Below are positions 41,169 to 51,642 of a DNA stretch of 64,000 nt, piece by piece. The stretch lies in contig OX123182.2 of the NCBI GenBank assembly GCA_944739405.2, positions 96,836,051 through 96,900,050 on the forward strand, read 5' to 3'. This DNA comes from Euclidia mi. Lineage: Eukaryota; Arthropoda; Insecta; Lepidoptera; Erebidae. The stretch's first letter is position 1; each line of letters begins with the position of its first letter. The notes beneath the pieces are model-generated. The model made no database searches. It saw only the letters and a list, made by a program, of their open reading frames with translations, and was not told the DNA's origin. Both the position numbers and the translations under genes were made by a program.

Positions 41169-41276
41169 ATTGAAATTAAACTACAGTTTACCTATTTTAT
41201 CGCTACGTATTGGTTTCACTGAGTTATTACATTTGAACCGAATGATCTAGAAACTGCATTTTTTATTTATTACTAG
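41169..41276. repeat. Inverted repeat, left, of the Penelope-like element
   Basis: ATTGAAATTAAACTACAGTTTACC ... CCGAATGATCTAGAAACTGC ... TTTATTACTAG. Reverse complement of 42686-42793 with roughly 85-90% identity by eye. Confidence 0.88.
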
Positions 41277-41379
41277 CCGATGTTTCGAATTCTTTACAGG
41301 ATTCATGTTCACAGCAGACTGAGGTGATATTTGTCTTTTCCTTGAATGTATAAGTTATCTCAAAGTACCCGAACATTTT

Positions 41380-41868
41380 TTAACTATTGGTGTTACTATT
41401 TACGCAGAATGAGCTCACAGTGTCATTAGGTCTTCTGGTGATTTTGTCCTTCTTGGGTTTCAATAGCCTTATGACAGGGTCCCAAGCTGGAGGAACATTC
41501 CAACCATCTTCCCTATTGAAATTAGGGTGTTTTTTAATTTCAGTAGCCTCACGTATCATCCTTGGAAGAAAACGCTGTTCTTTTGGGAGTATCTGTGGTT
41601 CATCAAATCGCAGGTAGTGGTTGGGTCCTTGTTCCACATGTTCACACACAGCAGACTTTGTTGAGCGTTTATGTTTTATGTCAGCTATATGTTCTTTAAG
41701 TCGAATGCCTATGCTTCTCTTGGTTTGTCTAATGTATGAGAGCCCACATTCACAGTCAATTTTGTAGACACCAGCCTCTTGCAAGGGTAACTGACACTTG
41801 ACTGTAGGTAATAATTGACTTATCTTCGTTGGCGGCTTGTAGTAAGTTTTGATTGAATCTCGCTTCAA
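41380..41868 (-). pseudogene. Penelope GIY-YIG endonuclease domain
   Basis: 162 codons, minus strand. VYKIDCECGLSYIRQTKRSI (residues 33-52) is the GIY-YIG core of Penelope-like elements, although the usual YIGQT reads YIRQT. RLKEH contains the catalytic Arg and IREATEI near residue 110 the catalytic Glu. Cys/His residues around CECG and CEHVEQGPNH match the family's zinc-linked features. It cleaves target DNA for integration. In-frame stops upstream separate it from the RT. Confidence 0.8.
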
Positions 41869-42019
41869 GATGTAGCCAGTTTATGTATGGGAAGATAGCA
41901 GGTTGTCTTTCTACTGTGGCTGGTTTTTCTTTCTTCTGGGATCTGTGACAGTGGCGCGGCGGTCGGAGCTTGTTGTCTTGCAGAACTTACCTGACATGTT
42001 GAAGCTGAGCGTCCAGGTG

Positions 42020-42662
42020 TTTCTTGTCACAGATCCCTCGGGCTCTCTGAAACAGAGACATTCCTACAGTAGCTAACTGTTTAGGATAGTGATGAGTTTC
42101 ACCGATTAAGTACCTATTTGTGTAGGTATTTTTCCTATATACGGCTTAAGGAGTTGTTTTTATTCCTGATGACAAGTACATCTAAGAAAGCTAAAGAATT
42201 GTTTGCCTCTAATTCCATTGTGAATTGTATTTGGTTATTAATATAATTAAGATGGTTTAGGAAAGCATTAACACTATCTGTTAGTAAAATTGTGAAAGTG
42301 TCATCTACAAACCGCTTGTAGAACCTCGGTGTGATGGTGGCAGTCTGCAGGGCTCACGCCTCGAAGTTCTTCATGAAGATGTCAGCAACAACGGGCGATA
42401 CTGGACAGCCCATTGCTACACCGTCTACTTGTATGTAGTATTTCTTGTCCCATAGCAGATAGCCCGTTGTAAGGCAGTGTTTGAGTATTTTTGCATATTC
42501 CTCAGGCATGTTGTTTTCTGTTAGCTTCCTTCTAGTAATTTCTATACAGTCATGTACTGGTATGTATGTGAATAATGACTGTACATCAAACCTAATCATA
42601 GTTTCCTTGTTAGAGAGATGTAGGTGTTTGATTTCACTAACAAAATGGTAGGAATCTTTCAC
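42020..42662 (-). pseudogene. Penelope reverse transcriptase, partial
   Basis: The minus frame 42662-42354 has IRFDVQSLFTYIPVHDCIEI (motif A, Asp) and VDGVAMGCPVSPVVADIFM (motif B). After a stop at about 42352 the next segment gives RFYKRFVDDTFTILL, the FVDD motif C of Penelope RTs, then LAFLDVLVIRNKN. N-terminal RT blocks are missing because the inverted repeat begins at 42686. Confidence 0.8.
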
Positions 42663-42685
42663 ATGAGCTCTCGTATTGCCTCTGG

Positions 42686-42793
42686 CTAGTAATAAATTAA
42701 AAATGTAGTTTCTAGATCATTCGGTTTAAATTAAATAACTCAGTGAAACGAATATATCGCGATAAAATCCGTAAACTGTAATTTAATTTCAAT
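42686..42793. repeat. Inverted repeat, right, of the Penelope-like element
   Basis: CTAGTAATAAATTAAAAATG ... TAGATCATTCGGTTTAAATT ... GTAATTTAATTTCAAT. Same length (108 bp) as its partner. Confidence 0.88.
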
Positions 42794-43124
42794 ATATACT
42801 ATCGATTAAAAAACAACACGATTTTTACCTAATAATTATGGAATATATAATAAATTATATATTTTTTTATCCTTTTTACAAATATATTTATAAAGTAAAT
42901 AAAATATATTGTTTTCTAATATAATAATAAATATATTATTTCCATTAAAACAATTTCTGCTAGCCATACTTCATTTTATTTTTAACGCTGGCAACATAAG
43001 ACATTCATCCGCTATTACCATAGCCTATTATTCAAAATAATGATCTTTAAAAACTAAAATCTTTCACCGAAGTTCGATCAAGAAACTAAAACGACTTATA
43101 AATTTTAAAAATGATATGTTTAAT
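42794..43124. other. AT-rich, no gene seen
   Basis: Low-complexity A/T sequence without features. Confidence 0.45.
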
Positions 43125-43800
43125 TTCAACGATTCACAACTTTCTGGCCGCTACAGGCCGTCTTTGGTATTTCTCCTTTACGGTTTTCGCAATTTTTACT
43201 TTATCTGTGCTTTATGATGTTGCTTCGTGCCAAATTTCAAGATTCTGAGTTCACGGGAAGTACCCTGTAGGTTTTGATTTCCTTACGATTAGTTGCGAGT
43301 TTGAAGATATGCTTAAATTGCTGTTTCTTTTGATTGCGTTGACATATTTAGAAGTTTGATTTTGTTACAGTTTAAAGCTAAGACCTGAGTATTCGATATG
43401 AATTTCATATTAATAACTTTACGCGTTTATGAGGAAAGGGGCTGTAACTCTAAAATTATTAAAAATATTTTTATGATATGATGTAACTAAAAATGTACGG
43501 TTTTCACATTTTTTCCTTTATCTCTGCTATAAGAAGTTGCTTCGTATCAAATTTCAAGATTCTGAGTTCACGGGGAGTACCCTGTAGATTTTGATTCCTT
43601 TGTGAGTAGTTGCGTTGAGAAAATATAGTAAAATTGCTGTTTCTTTTTATTTCCTTGAGATATAAGCTTGATTTTGTTACAGCTTAAAGATATTATAGAC
43701 CCAAGTATTTGATATGAATTTCAATTTAATAACTTTACGCGTTCGTGACGAAAGGGGTAGTAACTATAAAATTAATAAAATTATTTTTACAACGTGGCAA
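43125..43800 (+). repeat. Two tandem GGGTTCCGT-family monomers
   Basis: Monomer borders at the repeated CATTTTTCCTTTATCTSTGC and CTTTACGCGTT blocks, spaced about 300 bp. Same family as 5105-11055, opposite orientation. Confidence 0.8.
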
Positions 43801-43861
43801 TGCTGCCAGCATTCTGGGCACGCTTCCAATTGATAGCGATGTGGAGGATTTTCATGACGCC

Positions 43862-44341
43862 TGGTTTGGCGATACACCGTAACCGTTGGTAGGTTCTAGG
43901 CGATTTGGAAAAAATGGACTGTATTTAAAGGAAGAGGATGTAGGAAGAGGTGATTGTGAGTGGGTATAGGATATTTCAAGGATGGAGGGCACTCACCTTA
44001 TACGGCAATCTTCTTCGTTTCCGAAGGGCAGTCTTCTGGTGGTTTCGTGATGCAGCTGCTTGTTTTCACTTCACTCGCGAGCGGATTTTCCTTGGTGGAA
44101 GCGGTAATAAACACATACAGCGGTGCGGCGCGGTACGATATAGCGGACACGTTCTCAGCAAGCGGAATGTTCTGGACTGTCAGTCGCGTCGACGATCGCG
44201 GCGACCAATCAGGCGAAAGGCAGTGCCTCTTCCAGGGAGTGGGATAGAGGGAGACGGAAATATGGTATCGCTCACACTTGTACGTGGGACGATTGATGTT
44301 GATGCGATTAGTTATAGATAGGAAGGTAGATGGCGCTACCA
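43862..44341 (-). repeat. 3' LTR of the BEL/Pao element
   Basis: In minus reading it ends GGTGTATCGCCAAACCA. It shares 415 bp (43862-44276) with the other LTR. The polypurine tract position suggests it really starts at TGGTAGCGCC (44341), 65 bp further out than the shared part. AATAAA in plus reading at about 44107 is on the wrong strand. The shared segment contains GAATGTTCTGGACTGTC and TGGTGGAAGCGGTAATAAAC. Confidence 0.85.
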
Positions 44342-44352
44342 TATCCCCCCGG
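44342..44352 (-). promoter_or_regulatory. Polypurine tract of the BEL/Pao element
   Basis: Minus reading CCGGGGGGATA immediately before TGGTAGCGCC. It would prime plus-strand DNA synthesis. It is the only strong purine run near this LTR, hence the LTR border proposed above. Confidence 0.6.
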
Positions 44353-44557
44353 CCCTAAAGGGTTGCCTTTAAAAAAAAATAGAATTGAACTTAGCTATGT
44401 TGGGTGTACTACCGCATAACCCCTCAATAGGCTAAGACAGCGATATGACAATAAAATTAATCTAAATTAATTTTAGCGAAAACTACAAACTCAATAATAG
44501 CGGAAACTACTAACTAAATGCTTAAACTAAGAGGTAGGTCCAACTTCAGGCTAGATC

Positions 44558-45460
44558 TCACTGAGTTGGAAGCGGACAGAGACGTACAACAGGGCGCACG
44601 TAACTCCCTTTGGCGGTTTTCACGGTAACAACGCGAGTTGTACCGTCCTTGGAAGTATGCAATTTCTCTACGATGGCTAACGGCCGAGCATTATCATGTA
44701 TTATGACGACCAACGTACCCTCCTGTATAGGGGATGCAGGACTATTCCACTTGGATCTAGCCTGAAGCTGGTGTAGATATTCCGCACGCCAGCGCCGCCA
44801 GAACGACTGCACGAGTTTATCCAGCAGATTATGTCTCTGGAGCAAGCTTGAAGAGTCTGCTTCAGGAGCCGGAAATGACGATAATGGCACTGTGTTCAGA
44901 AAATGTGCAGGGCTTATCGCGGATGGTTCTGCAGGGTCACTACTCAATGCCGTGAGCGGACGCGAGTTGATCAGTGCCTCGACTTGTGCAAGGACAGTTA
45001 AAAGCTCTTCGTAAGAGAGGATCTGTTGACCTATAACCTTGAAGAGATGCGTTTTAATTACTTTGACCATGCTTTCCCAAAATCCACCGAAATGCGGTGA
45101 TGCTGGTGGAATAAACTTCCAGTCAATATGATTTATGGAAAGTTCTTCCTGAAGACGAGTACGATATTCTTCCCTGAGGAACTTATAAAGGTCGCGTAAA
45201 TAAGAGCTTGCGCCCACGAAACAAGTGCCGTTATCCGTGTACAAACACTGTATAGGGCCGCGCCGTGAGAGAAATCGTTTAAGGGCTGCCAGGAATGACA
45301 CCGTGCTTAAATCTGTCGCAACTTCAATATGCGTAGCGCGCGTCGTTAAGCATGTAAAAATACATAGCCAGGCTTTACGGCTTTTAACACCTCGACCACG
45401 CACTGGCGTATACTGCAGTGGTCCTGCGTAATCACAACCGGTGTGTGTAAACGCTTTAGC
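44558..45460 (-). pseudogene. BEL/Pao integrase catalytic and C-terminal domains
   Basis: 281 codons from 45403, with in-frame sequence continuing up to a TAG stop at 45461-45463 (upstream CDYAGPLQYTP carries the first catalytic Asp). LYTDNGTCFVGAS holds the second Asp (residue 57) and HFGGFWESMVK the Glu (residue 110). The C-terminal part (SFWRRWRAEYLHQLQ, GTLVVIIHDNARPL, VVTVKTAKGSYVRPVVRLCP) is the DUF5641-like tail typical of Pao elements. Inserts viral-like cDNA into the genome. Only the TAG separates it from the zinc-binding part. Confidence 0.88.
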
Positions 45461-45463
45461 AAC

Positions 45464-45985
45464 CTAGTTGACGCGCTGGCTAGGGAAATCGGCTATGGGA
45501 GGGAAAGTCGGACGCGGACGAAATTTGAAACAGACGTTACATTTATGTATTCTGTGACGAATTATTCGTCGAGCGGCTAAAATCCAATACTTATGCCTAA
45601 GTAAGGACATAAGCAACTCCGGACCGGCATGGAGGTGCTTCTTGTGATAAAAATCAACAAGAAGGTCGACAACATGATCATGTCGCGGCAGAATACAAGG
45701 ATGTTTGTAGTTATAAGGTTCATCCGAATTTGACAGACGATCCCCAACGCGTATGACGCCGTGTTCATCGAGAAACGGCTTGAGTCTAAGGATAGCGGGA
45801 GAACAAGGTACATTGTCTTCTAAATTTTGAATGTCGTTACTAAAATGAACAGCTTGTACAGCTCGTAGTAACTTACATTCTGCGAATTTGATATCAGTAC
45901 TTGATACAAAAGTCTCATTAGGTAGGTGCCTAAGAAACCTATAGACATAAACGATAGCGCGGAGTAACTTAGACCACGATGACAT
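45464..45985 (-). pseudogene. BEL/Pao integrase N-terminal zinc-binding domain
   Basis: The 173-codon frame contains KHPCILPRHDHVVDLLVDFY, HKKHLHAGPELLMSLLRHKY, WILAARRIIRHRIHKCNVC, giving the His-His-Cys-Cys zinc motif. It reads on in the same frame, through one stop, to the catalytic domain. It is joined upstream to RNase H by a frameshift near 45960. Confidence 0.85.
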
Positions 45986-46455
45986 GCGTAGTGCGAGTGC
46001 ATAGATGGGAGACCCGCAACCTCAGCAATCACGGGATAAGAAACAGACTTCCGTTCGGGTACATCTTCGTCTTCTGCACTGTGGTCAAAGGGTTGCATGG
46101 ACCATTCTGACGGATCATGGGAGATCCAAGAAGGTCCACGACGCCACAATGGATGATGCAGAAGATTAAGTGGAGTGACACCACGAGACAAGCAATCTGC
46201 GGGGTTCTCAATACCCGCGACGTGATTGAAACAAGTAGCAGGAACCAGTTCAATCAATTTGCTAACGCGGTTGGCGACAAAAGTCTGCCAGCGATGAGGA
46301 GAAGAATGAATCCAAGCGAGCACTACTTTGGAGTCGGAAAATGCGTATAATTTATTAATGGGGTAGTGGGGCGAAACTGTGTCTTGAACCTTGCGGAGCA
46401 ACTGAGACAGCAGAAGTGCCGCGCACAACTCCAGTCGAGACCTTAGACTTGGCAC
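45986..46455 (-). pseudogene. BEL/Pao RNase H domain
   Basis: Frame of the 211-codon stretch starting at 46455: LRSRLELCAALLLSQLL contains the catalytic Glu, LYAFSDSKVVLAWIH the catalytic Asp (residue 41), then VANRVSKLIELV and HVAGIENPADCLSRGV. Frame differs from that of the RT upstream (shift near 46440), and the trailing part of the stretch (after about residue 165) is out of frame relative to the integrase. Confidence 0.85.
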
Positions 46456-47731
46456 AAACTAACTGCACCGAGTAGTTAGAACCAATGCGGACTTGCAGAT
46501 ATACGACTCCGCCGTAAGCACGCTCGCTGGCGTCAGCGAAACCTATCAAGTCGATGGTACATGCATCTACCAACCCAAGATGACGCGGAATAGTAACTTG
46601 ATTGAGCGCGATAAGCTCAATACAGAACTGGCCCCAAGCGGCGACAATATGGTCAGGGGGTGTTTCATCCCACTCACACTTTGATAGCCAAAGCTCTTTG
46701 ATCAAGAGCTTGGCGTACAAAATTGTGGGAGCCACAAAACCCATTATGTCCCATAGTCGAGCCACTGTGGACAGCATAGTGCGTTTGGTGCACTTATCAT
46801 CTGGTGGTGAGACGTCAAACCGAAAACTATCGCAGGATTTGTCCCAGCGTAAACCGAGAACCTTATGCGGTACAGACTTCTCAAACTCAATGTCTGGAGA
46901 AGCCTTATGAAAATCTGGTATGCGTGCGAGAACCTCCTTAGAGTTGCTTGTCCATTTGACAAGATCAAACTGGCCTCGCTTGAAAAGCTGAATAAGCTCT
47001 TCACAAAGCGAAATTGCTAGCGGAGCAGATATGACACTACAGGCAATGTCATCCATATACAAAGCGGAAGTAGCAACAGCTGCTGCGGCGGGAAAGTGAT
47101 CGCCTTCATCAGCGATCAACTGGCGAACAACTTGTAACGCGTGATATGGGCTAGACTTGAGTCCAAAACAAACACGATTAAACTGATACACAGATAAAGG
47201 TTCTTTCCTGTCAAAACGATAAAAGACCCGTTGAAATCTACGGTCAGATTCGCGAACGCCGATATTGAGAAACATTTGGCGGCAATCAGCTGACAGAGCG
47301 ATTTGGAAAAGACGAAACTTTATTATGATGTTAAATAAATCACCCTGTAGATTGGGGCCGGCATGCAAAATGTCATTAATCGACTGACCCGATATAGTCT
47401 TACAACTAGCGTCTAAAACCACACGAAGTTTAGTAGAGGTTTTATCTTCGCGAACTACGCCGTGATGCGGGATATAATATGAGGGCAGAGAGTTGCCCTC
47501 GTTGTTTACAACTACACTCAAAAAACCTTTATCTATGTAGTTACGAATGACGTCATTATAGGCGCTGCGTAACTTAGGTGATGCATCAAGTTTACGTTCC
47601 AAACAATGGAAACGTCTGAACGCAGCAGCGTACGAGTCGCCCAACGAATAAGGGTCACCACAGAATGGCAACGCCACAACGTATCTGCCACTGTCGTTAC
47701 GAACAGTGGTAGCGCGGAAATGCTCTTCACA
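46440..47731 (-). pseudogene. BEL/Pao reverse transcriptase
   Basis: 440-codon frame from 47677, open to about 46440 before the shift. SYYIPHHGVVREDKTSTKLR (residues 66-85) and VVLDAS begin the fingers, ALSADCRQMFLNI has the first catalytic Asp (131), CFGLKSSPYHA follows, and YMDDIACSV carries the catalytic YMDD at 207-210. The connection region has VLGLRWD, RTMLSTVARLWDIMGFVAP and GFADASERAYGGVVYL (start of RNase H). A TAA at 47729-47731 interrupts the same frame just upstream. Confidence 0.9.
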
Positions 47732-48227
47732 TTAGAGATCTTTACGGCTCATCGAGGGCGGTGCGGTAACCTCTTCAAGCTCCCAAAATCGCTTGAGAAG
47801 AGAGTCAATATTGTTTTCTTGAAGAGCAGAACAACAGCAAGACGTAACGTATTGAGAAGTATGTAATGTAGGTACGGTACCCATAATCACATACCCAAAT
47901 ACCGTCTCAATAGCGGGCGCTAAGTTATTTTGCTCACTACGTACCACTTTAGTAAGTAGCAAGTGCGGGAATATTGCGGCTCCGATCAAAACATCAATGT
48001 CTGCCGGATTCGCAAACTCCGAGTCCGCTAGTGGCAACGACTCGAGATGTGTGAGGAGCGACACGTCCACATTAGCGTTTGGCAACGTATCCGTAATACG
48101 CTCCACGATAAGCGAAGAAATGTTAAAATTAATGTCCCTATCAAAACGCGAATGTATTTTAATATCTACGGAACCCTTGCATTGTTTTTCTGATCCGCCT
48201 ATCCCTCGGATTATCGAGTTCGTATTT
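47732..48227 (-). pseudogene. BEL/Pao region between protease and RT
   Basis: In-frame with the RT from 48106: IDVLIGAAIFPHLLLTKVVR and FGYVIMGTVP are the conserved protease-to-RT blocks of Pao elements. LKRFWELEEV follows, the start of the RT module. It ends at the TAA at 47729-47731. A frameshift between 48106 and 48228 separates it from the protease active site. Confidence 0.82.
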
Positions 48228-49802
48228 TTAAAGTTTAGTTATTCCGAGGCGTTTGAACAATTCTAACGTTATTAAATTGGTCTGAGATGCGCTATCTAGC
48301 AGACAACGTACCATGTGCGGCGACCCATTAACATCATATACGATAACTTGCGCTGTCGCTAACAGTACCGTCTTAGACGCCGTACACTGCGTTTTGGCCC
48401 TGCGCGGATCATTATAGATGCACGAGTGCCGTCCTCGCGTGCGCGTCGCCCGCGCAATGGATGTCGTACACAACGATACTTCGCCCTCAGACGCGGAAGG
48501 CGCAGCTACCGTGTTCTGCACTTGCGGCGTAAGTGTGTCAAGGTTAGCGGCTTGACTTGACAACGGTTTACCTTTATCGAAATGTAACAGTGTATGATGT
48601 TTTTGACTACATGAGCGACATCTCGTTCTACTGGAACAATTACTCGTTTTATGTTTTATGCTTAAGCAATTAATGCAAGCTTTGTTATCTTTTACGCATT
48701 TAAAACGAGCGGTTGCATTCTGATTATCGAAGGCGGGACACTTATATAAATGGTCGTGCACTATATTACTGCACAGACACTTCTGTAAATTATTATTATT
48801 AGATTCCGAACATGTAACGTAAGATTGTGGATTAGGCACCGAGTTATTACTACTATTTCGCGATTTATTCAACCTTTGTTTGTTGCTGTTAGTGTTAGAC
48901 GGGCCAGGTGAACCAGACTGCGTATTATGAAATATTCGACACTGATCTTTTATGAACGAAATAAAACTATCTAGTGTAGGTATTTTATTATTGCGTTCCG
49001 ACATCTTGAATGCGCGAATTGTATCAGTGTCAAACCTTTTTAAAGCGAGTTGAAGCAACATAAAGTCGGAAAGATCTTCTAATTTTAAATTCCTAAGAGA
49101 ATTAACCGCGGTTACGAAGTTATCAATGAACAGCTGGAAATTCGAAACAGACGCGGCACCGGACAATTTAAGATTTAAAGCTTGATCAAAGTAAGTAGAC
49201 GCTAGAACGCGCGTGTCTTGATATCTGTCAAGTAGTGACTGAAATATGACCTGGTAATTCTCAGCACTGGGTGTGACACCTGCAAATACGGACTGGGCTT
49301 TCGGTGACAGTTTACCTATTAAATAGTACAACCTGTCAGCATCTGTCAGAGAACCATTATCGTGCACTGTAGACTTAAAACTCGCATAGAATAACGGCAA
49401 ATTTCGTATATCTCCGTCAAACGACATAATCTCGATTGGCGGTTATCTCGGTTTGCGGGCAACGGGCTCTGCTGAACATTTACCCTCCAATTGCGATTGT
49501 ATACGCTTAATAATACAATAAAGATCTTCGAATGAGGTATACGCCTGATAGTTCGGTTTTTCATCAGGATTGATAGAAAGTAATCTTGCGTTATAATCGT
49601 CTAACAACTTATGAAAATCTGTTCGAATACTATCTACTATCATACAATAACTGAGAAATGCTTCGCTATTACGGTCAGACATAGATGCGGTTTTTGATCG
49701 TTCATAGATGTTTTGAATGCGCTCAAATAAAATATTGCGTTTTGCTTCTAAGATTGTCATCTCTTTGTCTTCCGACACGCGTGACTTCTTTTGTTGTGAC
49801 AT
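48228..49802 (-). pseudogene. BEL/Pao gag and protease
   Basis: ATG at 49802 opens the gag N-terminus (MSQQKKSRVSEDKEMTILEA). A single TAA at 49440-49442 interrupts the frame, which resumes as PPIEIMSFDGDIRNLPLFYA and continues to 48228. The capsid-like part (LTDADRLYYLIGKLSPKAQ) leads to two zinc knuckles: CINCLSIKHKTSNC (residues 251-264 of the second part) and CRSCSQKHHTLLH (270-282). Protease follows, with LLDSASQTNLIT (active-site Asp 378). Confidence 0.9.
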
Positions 49803-50110
49803 GTTTACGTAAGTATAAGCTAATGAGACCGAAACAAAATAAGAATATCTAATGTATCTATTATTTTACCTAAGTAGGCTAAGTAGGCAACACTTTAGAG
49901 CTGAGGAATTAAAGTTGCTTGAAATGTGAGATTTATAAGACAACTATGATAGTTCCAGAATTAATAATTTAATAAGTAGGTAGCTACATAAAAGTTTACC
50001 TACTGATGCGGGCGGAAATAACCATGTGACGGTTATGTGAATATATTAAGAGTATAGCTAGGTGCTATAACTGCCTAGGTATAGCGATATAACGTATAAA
50101 AACGTAAATG

Positions 50111-50129
50111 AATCCGGCTCGAAGGACCA
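50111..50129 (-). promoter_or_regulatory. tRNA-Tyr-type primer binding site
   Basis: Minus reading TGGTCCTTCGAGCCGGATT lies 6 nt inside the 5' LTR. It is complementary to a tRNA 3' end AATCCGGCTCGAAGGACCA, which matches tRNA-Tyr of insects as I know it. It would prime minus-strand cDNA synthesis. Confidence 0.75.
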
Positions 50130-50135
50130 AAAAAA

Positions 50136-50550
50136 TGGTTCGGCGATACACCGAAACCGTAGGTAGGTTCTAGGCGATTTGGAAAAAATGGACTGTATTT
50201 AAAGGAAGAGAATGTAGGAAGAGGTGATTGTGAGTAGGTATAGGATATTTCAAGGATGGAGGGCACTCACCTTATACGGCAATCTTCTTCGTTTCCGAAG
50301 GGAAGTCTCCTGGTGGTTTCGTGATGCAGCTGCTTGTTTTCACTTCACTCGCGAGCGGATTTTCCTTGGTGGAAGCGGTAATAAACACATACAGCGGTGC
50401 GGCGCGGTACGATATAGCGGACACGTTCTCAGCGAGCGGAATGTTCTGGACTGTCACTCGCGTCGACGATCGCGGCGACCAATCAGGCGAAAGGCAGTGC
50501 CTCTTCCAGGGAGTGGGATAGAGGGAGACGGAAATATGTTATCGCTCACA
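50136..50550 (-). repeat. 5' LTR of the BEL/Pao element
   Basis: 415 bp matching 43862-44276 at about 405 positions. It lacks the extra 65 bp that precede the shared part in the other LTR, so either the LTR is 415 bp or the outer edge of this LTR was lost. Confidence 0.88.
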
Positions 50551-51640
50551 CGCCCTTTAAATTTTGCTTTTACTTTTTTATGTATTGCCTTTTATTTGTT
50601 AGTAATTTAAGTATAGAAATAATTATTTTAATTTATTTGTAAATAGCCACCTACTTATAGTTAGTTCTAATGTAAAGTAGGTACTGTAAAACGCTTATAA
50701 CTGTCTTATAAAGTGTTTATAATAAGGGCGAATAAAAAACATCAAGTTGTACAATATTTAAATTTGGTCTTATGTTTTGTTTCAAAAGTTTCCTTATTGT
50801 ACTTTCTCTGAGTAGCCTTTCTTCCTCAGTTCTATACTCAGTGGTATGCTTTTATTAAATATGAGTTGTTAGTATATACAATCTAGGCATTGTTAGAACA
50901 GAATGATTCGAAAAATATTGCCTACAAGATTCTCTTTGAGAAATTCGGTTAATAGTTCTGACTGCTCTTTTTTTAGAATGAATGCTCTGTCCCTATTATA
51001 TCTAAAAGTATTTCCCCAAAATAGTACGCTATATCGCAATATTGACTCCACTAAAACATGTTATACCGTTTTTAAGGTATCAGCATTAAGTGTCACACAA
51101 TTTCTGTCATTTATTTCTTTTTGTGTTCGTTCGTGTTCCTAATTACATTTTTAGCGAAGACCCATTGTGAAAATTTTAAACTAGATTTTAGATATTTAAT
51201 AAGCATTTTTTATTTCTTAAGACAGCTGTAACTTTTCCGAAAATGTTGACATAAAATAAAATAAAAATGTAATAGTAGAGGAGACGTGGAACATCCTTCA
51301 CCGATCTGATAACCAGATGAGACGTATTTTTTATGTAATATAATTTATAAACAAATATGCCTATAATAACTTGCCTATCAAAAAGTGCTCATAGCTATTT
51401 TAAATTTAAGTTAATTGTAATCAACCGCAAATATAACTTTGTCGTTTATACAAACACTATGGAAAACAAAGTTATTTTTGGTGATGAAAAAGCGAACCTG
51501 ATATTTGGTTAAGTGAAGATAAAGGGTATGTTATGTGGATACCTGAACTACGGGACCCTGATGGGACTCGCACTTAATCAAATTGTTTGATCTTTATTGC
51601 TATATTGCTTCCGTGTTAGTTTATTAATTACTAGCATCAG
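50551..51640. other. No gene seen
   Basis: AT-rich. The first ~200 bp continue whatever sequence was split by the BEL/Pao insertion (43801-43861 on the other side reads GGCAATGCTGCCAGCATTCTGG and may be a LINE 3' region). The ORF 50903-51142 is unlike anything known to me. Confidence 0.4.
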
Positions 51641-51642
51641 CC

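Larger units (their letters stand above)
41169..42793 (-). mobile_element. Penelope-like element between inverted repeats
   Basis: A partial Penelope-like retroelement (RT plus GIY-YIG endonuclease, minus strand) lies exactly between two 108-bp inverted repeats (41169-41276 and 42686-42793). Penelope elements are known for terminal repeats in variable, including inverted, arrangement. The RT N-terminus is missing, so the copy is truncated. Confidence 0.82.
43862..50550 (-). mobile_element. BEL/Pao LTR retrotransposon (defective)
   Basis: LTRs at both ends, a tRNA primer site, a polypurine tract and gag-protease-RT-RNase H-integrase in BEL/Pao order on the minus strand. The outer flanks share CGCC (or ACGCC), a possible target duplication (43857-43861 and 50550-50554). 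The two LTRs differ at about 10 of 415 positions, so the insertion is relatively recent, yet gag-pol has several stops and frameshifts. No env-like ORF. Confidence 0.9.

Noticed and set aside
43950..44342. ORFs within the BEL/Pao LTRs
   Set aside because: The same frames occur in both LTRs, as any identical repeat would show; no similarity to LTR-encoded proteins.
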